Shown here piece after piece: positions 7,112-15,030 of a DNA stretch of 22,635 nucleotides (the first letter of the stretch is position 1; each line of letters starts with the position of its first letter). A program made the position numbers and the translations under genes. Source of the DNA: DATLMR01 sp035634255 (GTDB taxonomy: Bacteria > Acidobacteriota > Blastocatellia > UBA7656); contig DASQDI010000065.1 of assembly GCA_035634255.1 (NCBI GenBank), forward strand, positions 1-22,635, in the 5' to 3' direction. The notes under the pieces were generated by a model. That model worked only from the letters and a program-made list of their open reading frames with translations. It was not told the origin of the DNA and searched no databases.

Positions 7112-9265
7112 TTATGCGGCGGGCTTGGCAGCAGGCTTGTAGGTCAACACTTTTTGCGCGGTCACGTGCTTCATTAATTCGGCCTTCTTCATGAAGTAAG
7201 TTGAAGTGACTCTGCTCCTGCTGAAGAGCTTTTCGGCCTGATCGTCCCAGTGCTTGCTCTCTTTCCTGTCGCTGACTCCCAGGGGGATGACCGAGTAAGA
7301 TTGCGGCGGGTTGGTCAGAACGACGATTTGAGTCGCGGCCTGCCCTTGATAGCCTACCATCTCTTTCCCGACCGGCTCGAAAAAGATCGAGCGCGGGGTG
7401 TCCATGCCGACCTCGACGAGCGCGCCGCCGCTGACGGGCCACGTGCGGCTGCCACCCCTTCGGCCGATGCGGAAATACTGGCCGTAAGGGACACGCAGGG
7501 AGCCGAACGTCTGCTTGAGCCATTCGGACGCCTTCCGCAACGCGATCAAAATTTCATTATCAGTGAGGGCGGCGGGCGGGCTGTCCTGGGCCGCTATCTT
7601 CGCGTCGAGCGACTTTTTAAACGCATAGAACGCCAGAGCGCCCTCGGAATCCGAATCGAGACGCCGGTTCCATTTCTGGATCAACTCGTACACTTCGCCC
7701 GCGTCACGCGATTTGCCGAAGACGGTGGCCTTCTCCCATGCCCCCCTGATCCGGGCTTGCCACGCTTCGGCGCGCCACACCTGCGGGCTGAACGCTATTT
7801 CGAATGCCTGCTCAAGCGTCACACGGTCGGCCGCATCAAGCAGGTCTGTCACCATCTCCCCCCTCTGGTGGCGCATCGACGTACGGCTCGCGTTGTAGAT
7901 GTAAGGGTGCTCGGAATACTTCTCGGGCGTGAGGGGGCTGTCTTTCATCATGGCGAACGGGGTCACGTTGCTGTTATGCATGTAGCCGCTCGCGGGGTTG
8001 GTTATCTGAACGAGGTCCGCGAAAGGGTGAATCCCCTGCCATTCGGTTTTCGAAGTACTGCCCGGTATCGGCTTGGCCGGGTCAACGCCCTTAGGGCGGA
8101 CCGGCACGCGCCCATTGCGGACGTAGTAGATGTCTCCCTGAACCGTGCCGACCATGATGTTCTGCGGCATAAGTTGGAGACGGGAAAGCGCGACTTTCAT
8201 CTCCTTGAGGTTCCGCGCAGTCATCATAGTGTAAACCTGATCCAACAGCCCGACCTCATCCGCGTATGGGATCGCCACCGTGTAAGCCTTGCTGCCTTTG
8301 CGCGCGACAACGAACCCGTGATGAGAGCTTTCGAAATCGACCTCCCGCCACTGCACCTTATCGCCGTTCTTCACCCCTATGCGCTCAGTGCGCACCTGCA
8401 TGTCGCGCCACTTGCCATCGTAAAGATACTGGCGCGGGTTCTGGGGGTTGACCTCCTCCTCGAATGCGTCGGCGCAATCCGGCCCGCCCGTGGTCATCGC
8501 GATTGAGCAATGGAGGTTATGGCCGAGCACGGGGAGCGGCAGGCCTGGCACCACCACGCCGGCCGTCTTGAAATCGCCCGCGTACATTCTCACCGGATAG
8601 AAGCGGAATTCATCGTACCAGTTCAAATGCGGATCGATTATCGCAACCGGCGCTCCCATCGCGCTGCGTTTGGCCGATATCAGCATCTCGTTCGAGCCGC
8701 GATACGGAGGTAACTGTAGACGGACCCCCGAGAACTCAAGCTCGACCGCCGCTTGCGACACGGGCCACACGTAGATCAGTTGCCGCGACAGCGCCACCGC
8801 ATCCCACGGGTGAATCTCCTGCGCCCACGAAGGCACCTGCTCCGGGTGCTCTTTCATGAATTGCTTGATGCCGGCCTGAAAAGCTTCGATTATCGCCCTC
8901 ATTTTAGGGCTGACATCCTTGTACCTGTCGCGCGACACCTGGGCGTGCCTCACCATGCGTTGAATCACGTCGAGCGTAAAATAATTGGGGCCGAATGCTT
9001 CGGCCATAGTGCCCGAGGCGAGGCGATAATTCCTCAGCAAGTCTTCCAGCCTGTCCTCCGCCTGCGCGTACCCGACCGCGAAGGCGGCGGCCTCAATGTT
9101 AGGCGCGAAAATGTGCGGGATGCCGTAATCATCCCTGTACAGAGTGGCCTTGTGAGACTGCGCGGCCTCGACCCGGCGTTGAAATCCCGGAGGCGTTGCA
9201 AACGAGACTATGAGCGCGACCAGAAATAATCGTTTACGCAAAGTGATGCTGCCTGTGTTCATCAT
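7112..9265 (-). CDS. Penicillin acylase family Ntn hydrolase (secreted), last gene of the NRPS/PKS operon
   Basis: The 717-residue protein is a penicillin G acylase/PvdQ-type amidohydrolase, made as a precursor that self-cleaves to expose an N-terminal Ser. A signal peptide spans about 1-35 (KRLFLVALIVSFATPPG). The alpha-chain motif YRDDYGIPHIFA (43-54) and GYAQAEDRLEDL (65-76) are typical. The autocleavage site is YRG|SN (Gly190-Ser191), followed by AIIDPHLNW (208-216), PGLPLPVLGHN (240-250) and the HNSNVTPF segment expected to hold an oxyanion residue. AAGGA lies 8 nt before the ATG. It follows the PKS stop by 46 nt on the same strand with no terminator, so it is probably co-transcribed. 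Location outside the cytoplasmic membrane and family chemistry suggest removal of an acyl group from an exported intermediate, or self-protection. The natural substrate cannot be read from sequence. Confidence 0.92.
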   Translation of the reverse strand: MMNTGSITLRKRLFLVALIVSFATPPGFQRRVEAAQSHKATLYRDDYGIPHIFAPNIEAAAFAVGYAQAEDRLEDLLRNYRLASGTMAEAFGPNYFTLDVIQRMVRHAQVSRDRYKDVSPKMRAIIEAFQAGIKQFMKEHPEQVPSWAQEIHPWDAVALSRQLIYVWPVSQAAVELEFSGVRLQLPPYRGSNEMLISAKRSAMGAPVAIIDPHLNWYDEFRFYPVRMYAGDFKTAGVVVPGLPLPVLGHNLHCSIAMTTGGPDCADAFEEEVNPQNPRQYLYDGKWRDMQVRTERIGVKNGDKVQWREVDFESSHHGFVVARKGSKAYTVAIPYADEVGLLDQVYTMMTARNLKEMKVALSRLQLMPQNIMVGTVQGDIYYVRNGRVPVRPKGVDPAKPIPGSTSKTEWQGIHPFADLVQITNPASGYMHNSNVTPFAMMKDSPLTPEKYSEHPYIYNASRTSMRHQRGEMVTDLLDAADRVTLEQAFEIAFSPQVWRAEAWQARIRGAWEKATVFGKSRDAGEVYELIQKWNRRLDSDSEGALAFYAFKKSLDAKIAAQDSPPAALTDNEILIALRKASEWLKQTFGSLRVPYGQYFRIGRRGGSRTWPVSGGALVEVGMDTPRSIFFEPVGKEMVGYQGQAATQIVVLTNPPQSYSVIPLGVSDRKESKHWDDQAEKLFSRSRVTSTYFMKKAELMKHVTAQKVLTYKPAAKPAA

Positions 9266-9311
9266 ATGAATGATCCTTGATGGTTCGTGCCGTACGGTCC
9301 GTTTTGAGCTG

Positions 9312-12300
9312 TTATTTCGGTCCGGCGTTCTTCAATTTGGAGCTTATCGTCTTGCTGATCTTATCAAGATCCTTTTGACTCCAGTTGAAATCGGCAAAAT
9401 CTGAAGGCGTGTAACCGCTCGCCTGAGGGGATTGGCTGCTGGTGATCAGAGCCCGCAGCGATCCCGCGAAATCAACCGCCGCCTGCTCGATCCCGGAGCG
9501 GTGGAATCTAAACTCGTTATAGACCCACTTAAAGAGAAGGCGGCCTTCGATGACGCTTCCCGTGATCGCAAGCAGTTCCCCTGAGTCTAGCGATTGGACT
9601 CGCCGCGCGGATGCCGAGTCGCGCACGACCCTGAACAGGCCCCCGGGCTCGTCCTGCGTATCGAGTGGACCGAAAAACTTAAAGCTGACTTGAGGCCGGG
9701 GCACACTCTGCGCCCCGGCCTCAAGTCCGTCTATGCCTCGTGAGAGTTTCAGCAGCTCGTACCCGAGCCCTTTATTCGGGACCTGCCGCAACTGCTCCTT
9801 GATCGTTTTCAGCGCCTCTTCAACTTCAACGTCAGCGCCGCCATCCAATCTAAGCAGGGCGGGGAAGATAATGGAGAAACAACCGACGGTTCGCGAGAAA
9901 TCCAGACCGGTAAGCGCCGCCTCGCGGCCATCGCTTTCAAGTGCGACCGTCAGACCTTCTTCCGCCGTAAAATTTCTCATCGCCAGAGCCAGCGCGGTCA
10001 GCATCAGATCGCGCGGCTGAGCGTGGTAAATTTCCGCGACCTCGCCCAATATTGCCTTCGTCTCTTCTTCGCTGAAGTCTACGTCCAGAACGCCGACGAC
10101 TTCTCGCGCGGCGTCTTCGGCGGCGGAATTCGAGGGCGGCACGGTTGCCTGAAGGCTCCCCCGTTCGAGCCAGTAGCTCGTCTCGCTCCCGACCGCGTCG
10201 GATTTCGCGAGCTCTGCCAGCCGCTCGGCCCAAAGTTTGAATGGCGAGGTTTTAAACGCCGGGGCGGTCTTCTCTCTTCCGCTCATCTGCTCATACATCG
10301 ACCGCAAATCTTCGACCAGGATTTTCCAGGAAGTCTCATCGACCGCAAACTGATGGGCGACCAGCAGCAACCTGCTTTGCCTGCCTGCCCCGAGATCAAA
10401 CAGGAGCGCCTTGAAAGAAGGCCCGCCCTCTACACTCAAGCCCCTCTCCGCGTCTGCCGCCGCGTCGCGCATAAACGATTCCTGGTCGTGCCGCGACAGA
10501 TGTCCGAGGTCTATCTGAGAGAAGTTCGCGATTCTATCCGCGGGCGCAATCGACTGCTCCCAGCCGGAAGGCGCCTTACTGTAGCGCAGTCGTAACGCTG
10601 CATGGCGATCTATCAGTGTCGCGACCGAGCGCGCAATCGCCTCGGCGCTGGCTTGCGCGGGAGCGTCTAGCAAAAGCGACCGCGTTAACGAAGCCCCTGC
10701 CGAATACTGGTCCAGCAGGTGAGATTGTGTCGGGGTGATGGGCACGGGGCCGGCGACTGTTCCCGAATCAGCCGAAGTCGTCGCATCACCGGCCGGTGCC
10801 GCGGCCCTAACGAGTTCGGCTATCGTCGGATGCTCCAACACCTGCTTGGCCGTCACGCGGAGCCCTGACTTGTTCGCCTGAGCGGCAATCTGAACGCTCA
10901 TGATCGAGTCGCCGCCGAGCTCAAAAAAATTATCGTGAATGCCGATTCGCTCGAACCCGAAGACGTGTTTCCACGCGCGAGAAAGAGTCTCCTCGGCCTG
11001 ACCCGCAGGCGCAACGTACGGAGTTCCCAGAGCCGGGCGCGGGTGTGCCTGCCTGAAAGAGGCCGCCTGCTCCAATTCCCGCAACAGCGCCGAAGCTTTC
11101 AAAGAATTGCTGCGCTCGATCAGCGCCCCGAGGTCGCGCGCGGAGACGACGACCTGCGGTAACCGGCTGTTCAAAATCCTGTTGAATGCGTCCGCGCCGT
11201 CTCCGGCGCGCATACCTTCCTGCCCTTGGTCCCAGTCTATGGCAATCGCGGGCGTGCCGTTCTCATATGCCTTGAGGTGAGCGTAGGCGTCAAGAAACGC
11301 ATCCGCGGCGCAGGCGCTTGCCCGAGCGGGCTCCCCGAGAATGGATTTGAGACTTGAGCACAGGGCGAAGAAATCGAGCCGCGCATCTCCGAGCAGGCGA
11401 TCAAGTATGAGCGTCCCCTCGACCTTCGGCGCGAGGACCTGCCGCGCTTTGCCTGCGGCGCCGACTTGAATCAAAGCCTCTTCGGTCGCCGACGCCGCGT
11501 GAACGACGCCATTGATCGCGCCGAATCGATTGACTACTCGCGCGATTGAATCCCGCACCTGTGATTGGTCGGTAACATCCGCTCGCAGGATGAGAAGCTC
11601 CGCGCCCGCATCCTCAAGCGCGCGCAGCTTCAATATTGCGCGGCCGGTGTAGTCGTCTGCGCCGCGGGAGGCGAGCCAGTCGTCCCACTGCTCGCGTTCG
11701 GGGAGAGAGATAATATCCAGCAGCGCCACCTTCGCCCGCGCGGCCGTCGCGATAACAGAGGCCAGCTCAAGCCCGACTTTCCCCAACCCTCCGGTAATCA
11801 GGTACACGCCTCCGCGACGCAGCGTCGGCGAGCCGTCGCCCTGACCGTCGAGCGTGATTTTTTCAAAGGATTGGGTGAGCCGGTGACTCCCACGGTACGC
11901 GATGTTTGAATCCTTGGAGCCCAAGGAAAACTCGGCTATAAGCTGATCGACGACCCGCTGCCGTGTTGGGCCGCCATTCCGGGCAATGGCTATATCGATG
12001 CTGCGGCAGGTGATGTTCGGGTTCTCCTTCGCGATCACCTTGCAGGGTCCCATTAACAGAGCCTTCATCGGGCAAAGCGTTTCGTCGCCGCTCACAGCTT
12101 GCGCGCCGTTGGAGATGGCCCAGAGGTCGAGCGTGCCCTCGACATTCTGATCCGCGACAGCCTGCATGAGAAAGAGCAGGCTGTAAAAGCTCAAGGTCTG
12201 AACTCGGACCGGAGCCACTTCTTCGGGGTCATCAGAGTCGTCGCGCGTGACACTCCACAGATGAATGATCCGGTCGGGGATGTGATCTATGGCGCGGAGT

Positions 12301-15026
12301 TCATCAAACAGACTCCTGTAATCTTCGACGCGCTCTGCGTTGATTCTGAAATCCGAATGGCCGAGCCTCTCGAAGCTCTCGCCCTGCGCGACCGTCGTGA
12401 CGGCCTGCCCCTCAGACCTCAATCGCTCGATCAATCGATCACCGAGTCCGACCCGGTCATTGAAGACAAGCCACCGGGCTTTCGCGGCAAAAGACTCGCC
12501 CGCTTTCCGAGCGGGCCGGGGCGCGGAGTGCTTCCAGACGGGGAAGTAAAACCGGTCGGCAACATCATCAACATCCTGGCTCTGTTCGATTGGGCCTCGC
12601 GGCCCGAGGGCGGCCTGAGGCAGCAGGCGGGGCGCGATCCAGTAGCGGCGGCGCTCGAACGGATAAGTGGGCAAAGGTATATGACGGGGCCGCTCATGCG
12701 CGTAAAAGCCGCCCCATTTCAACTGAGCCCCCGCGAGCCACAGGGACCCGAGCACGTCCAATAAAAAGGCCGGGTCGGTGTGCCCGCCCCGCTTAACCGA
12801 CGCGAACGGGGCGCGGCGCTTCGGCCGTGACTCCGCGAGAAAGCTCGACGCGCGCCCCGGCCCGACTTCGAGCAGTAAGAAGTCCTCATCACTCACCAAC
12901 TCTCGCAAGCCCTGCTCGAAACGGTCAGGCTCGCCCGGCAGCCTGCTCCAATAGACGGGGTCGGATGCCTCCGTCGAGGTGATCCATTTTCCTGTCGCGC
13001 TCGATACGAAAGGGATTTGATGCGGTTCGAAAGCGATCCCTTCAAAAGCCTCGAACGCCTCTGACGAATCTTCCCCGGCCAGCATCTTTAGAGCGGCGTC
13101 AACCGACATTACCCCGGCCAGACATGCGGCGACGTATTCACCGGCCCCGCTCCCGAGCATCGCCTGCGGCTCGACGCCCCATTCGATCCACAGCTTCGCG
13201 AGCGAGTACTCGTTTACAAAGACGGCACACCTTTGAAGCGAGGGCCGCTTTAATTCCTGCTCTCTTCCGTGCAGCGCGGCGCGGATGCCCGGCCCCAGGA
13301 TCGGCTCCAACAGATCGCAGCATAGATCGAAGTGCTCTTTGAAAGTAGGCTCGTCCCTGTAAAGCTCGTCCCCCAGACTCGCGTAATCGCCCAACGAGCC
13401 GGGGAACAGGAACGCGACGGGGCGGTCGGCGGCCCCTTCTACAGAGCCCCGGACGCGCGAGGGGTCACGTTCCTCAAGCGCGCTCAATGCGTCTTCGAGG
13501 TCTTCGCAAACGAGCATGCGCCGGTGGTTGAACGATCTTCGCCCCACCTGTAGCGTGTAAGCGATGTTGGCAAGCTCGGCCCGGTCTCTCGTCTTCCTGA
13601 GATGCTCGATAAGGTTTGCGGTGGCCCTCTCAAGGGCCGCCTCCGTCTTCGCCGAGAGTAAGAGTAAATGACACGGGCGCGCCGTTCGGGATTCCTCGGG
13701 CGGCGGCGCTTCCTCAAGAATGATGTGCGCGTTCGTGCCGCCTATCCCGAATGAGTTGACCCCCGCCCGTCTGGGAGCGTCTTTCGCGGGCCACTCGGAG
13801 AGCCGTTCACTCACATAAAAAGGGCTGTTATCAAAATCGATGTTGGGGTTGGGCTGCTCGAAGTTCAGGCTGGCGGGGATGGCTTTGTGTTGAAGGGCGA
13901 GGACGCACTTGATGAGGCTCGCGACCCCCGCCGCCGCATTCAGATGGCCGATGTTCGTCTTAACCGACCCGACGGCGCAGAAGCGTTTCTTCTCCGTGCT
14001 CGCGCGGAAGGCGCGGGTCATTGCCGCGACTTCGATTGAATCGCCGAGCGATGTGCCGCCGCCGTGCGCTTCCATGTAAGTGATCGTCTCCGCGTCGACT
14101 CCCGAAAGCGCGAGCGCCTCCTCGATGACGGCGGTCTGGCCTTCGACGCTCGGCGCGGCAAAGTTCGCCCTCGCCGCGCCGTCGTTGTTCACGGCCGAGC
14201 CTTTGATGACCGCCAGTATCGTATCCCCATCGGCGATTGCGTCCGCCAAACGTTTGAGTATTACAACGCCCGCCCCATTGCCCTCGACCGTACCCTGCCC
14301 GGCGGCATCGAAAGCCCTGCAATGGCCGTCCGGCGAGAAGAGCCCTCCCTCCTGATACATGTACCCCATCTTTTGCGGGAAGCTTATCGACACGCCGCCC
14401 GCCAGAGCCATGTCAGACTCGCCCGCCATCAAACTCTGGCAGGCGAGGTGGACCGCTACCAGAGAAGTTGAGCAGGCGGATTGGACATCCATGCTCGGCC
14501 CTTTCAGGTTCAGCCTGTGAGACACGCGCATCGGCAGGAAGTCCTTGTCGTTCCCGATGGTGGCCGGGAGGTCTCCGATAGACTCTATGGCCTCCGGGTT
14601 CGACAGTAGGTTGAACAGCAGGTAGGTGCTCATGCTCGCGCCGCAGTAGACCCCCACGCGGCCCGCGTACTTCCCCGAATCGTACCCCGCATGCTCAAGC
14701 GCCTGCCATGCGGTCTCAAGGAAGACCCGGTGCTGCGGGTCCATCACCTCGGCCTCCCTCGGCGTGAACCCGAAGAACGCCGCGTCGAAATACTCCGGGT
14801 CTTCCAGTAGGGCCCCCGCGTTGACGAGGCCGGATTTCCCGAGTAAGGCGGGCGGCAGGCCCGCCTCCAGCTGCTCCCGTTCGGAGAAGAAGGCTACAGA
14901 CTCCAGCCCTTCTTTAAGAATGTGCCAGAACTCATGGATGTCTTTGGCCCCTGGGAACCGGCAGGCCATCCCTATTATCGCGGTCCCCTGACTCCCCTCC
15001 AGGTCGAACTCCACAGAATCGCTCAT
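9312..15026 (-). CDS. Type I polyketide synthase KS-AT*-KR*-ACP-E* with degenerate AT, KR and epimerase-like domains
   Basis: This is a 1904-residue megasynthase. KS (about 13-437) has Cys185 in SACSTSL, His321 in EAHGGGT (usually HGTGT) and His361 in KTNIGHL, so condensation should work. The AT-like domain (about 536-740) has GSGAGE at 625-630 where GHSxGE is expected, so Gly627 replaces the nucleophilic Ser. It also passes from LAGVMSVDAALKML directly to the PHQIPFVSSATG segment, lacking the small subdomain with the catalytic His motif. KR (about 826-1300) keeps TGGLGKVG (1078-1085), Lys1201 and Ser1225, but the YAAAN motif is ACAAD (Ala1238, Asp1242). ACP Ser1374 sits in LGGDSI, the form seen before epimerase domains. 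The C-terminal domain (about 1425-1865) resembles NRPS epimerases (NKGLGYELLK, SRTVGCFS) but has HQFAVDE at 1558-1564 for HHxxxDG. The start is 4 nt after the NRPS stop, so translation is coupled. No thioesterase domain is present. Confidence 0.93.
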   Translation of the reverse strand: MSDSVEFDLEGSQGTAIIGMACRFPGAKDIHEFWHILKEGLESVAFFSEREQLEAGLPPALLGKSGLVNAGALLEDPEYFDAAFFGFTPREAEVMDPQHRVFLETAWQALEHAGYDSGKYAGRVGVYCGASMSTYLLFNLLSNPEAIESIGDLPATIGNDKDFLPMRVSHRLNLKGPSMDVQSACSTSLVAVHLACQSLMAGESDMALAGGVSISFPQKMGYMYQEGGLFSPDGHCRAFDAAGQGTVEGNGAGVVILKRLADAIADGDTILAVIKGSAVNNDGAARANFAAPSVEGQTAVIEEALALSGVDAETITYMEAHGGGTSLGDSIEVAAMTRAFRASTEKKRFCAVGSVKTNIGHLNAAAGVASLIKCVLALQHKAIPASLNFEQPNPNIDFDNSPFYVSERLSEWPAKDAPRRAGVNSFGIGGTNAHIILEEAPPPEESRTARPCHLLLLSAKTEAALERATANLIEHLRKTRDRAELANIAYTLQVGRRSFNHRRMLVCEDLEDALSALEERDPSRVRGSVEGAADRPVAFLFPGSLGDYASLGDELYRDEPTFKEHFDLCCDLLEPILGPGIRAALHGREQELKRPSLQRCAVFVNEYSLAKLWIEWGVEPQAMLGSGAGEYVAACLAGVMSVDAALKMLAGEDSSEAFEAFEGIAFEPHQIPFVSSATGKWITSTEASDPVYWSRLPGEPDRFEQGLRELVSDEDFLLLEVGPGRASSFLAESRPKRRAPFASVKRGGHTDPAFLLDVLGSLWLAGAQLKWGGFYAHERPRHIPLPTYPFERRRYWIAPRLLPQAALGPRGPIEQSQDVDDVADRFYFPVWKHSAPRPARKAGESFAAKARWLVFNDRVGLGDRLIERLRSEGQAVTTVAQGESFERLGHSDFRINAERVEDYRSLFDELRAIDHIPDRIIHLWSVTRDDSDDPEEVAPVRVQTLSFYSLLFLMQAVADQNVEGTLDLWAISNGAQAVSGDETLCPMKALLMGPCKVIAKENPNITCRSIDIAIARNGGPTRQRVVDQLIAEFSLGSKDSNIAYRGSHRLTQSFEKITLDGQGDGSPTLRRGGVYLITGGLGKVGLELASVIATAARAKVALLDIISLPEREQWDDWLASRGADDYTGRAILKLRALEDAGAELLILRADVTDQSQVRDSIARVVNRFGAINGVVHAASATEEALIQVGAAGKARQVLAPKVEGTLILDRLLGDARLDFFALCSSLKSILGEPARASACAADAFLDAYAHLKAYENGTPAIAIDWDQGQEGMRAGDGADAFNRILNSRLPQVVVSARDLGALIERSNSLKASALLRELEQAASFRQAHPRPALGTPYVAPAGQAEETLSRAWKHVFGFERIGIHDNFFELGGDSIMSVQIAAQANKSGLRVTAKQVLEHPTIAELVRAAAPAGDATTSADSGTVAGPVPITPTQSHLLDQYSAGASLTRSLLLDAPAQASAEAIARSVATLIDRHAALRLRYSKAPSGWEQSIAPADRIANFSQIDLGHLSRHDQESFMRDAAADAERGLSVEGGPSFKALLFDLGAGRQSRLLLVAHQFAVDETSWKILVEDLRSMYEQMSGREKTAPAFKTSPFKLWAERLAELAKSDAVGSETSYWLERGSLQATVPPSNSAAEDAAREVVGVLDVDFSEEETKAILGEVAEIYHAQPRDLMLTALALAMRNFTAEEGLTVALESDGREAALTGLDFSRTVGCFSIIFPALLRLDGGADVEVEEALKTIKEQLRQVPNKGLGYELLKLSRGIDGLEAGAQSVPRPQVSFKFFGPLDTQDEPGGLFRVVRDSASARRVQSLDSGELLAITGSVIEGRLLFKWVYNEFRFHRSGIEQAAVDFAGSLRALITSSQSPQASGYTPSDFADFNWSQKDLDKISKTISSKLKNAGPK

Positions 15027-15030
15027 GTCC

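Noticed and set aside
7250..8506. Long plus-strand open frame (418 codons) across the penicillin-acylase gene
   Set aside because: Mirror frame of a real GC-rich gene; rich in Arg/His/Leu with no recognisable domain, while the minus-strand protein has full family motifs.
9290..9297. CCGTACGG palindrome between the PKS and the acylase gene
   Set aside because: Only 8 bp, single copy, expected by chance in GC-rich DNA; no further sign of an operator or promoter.
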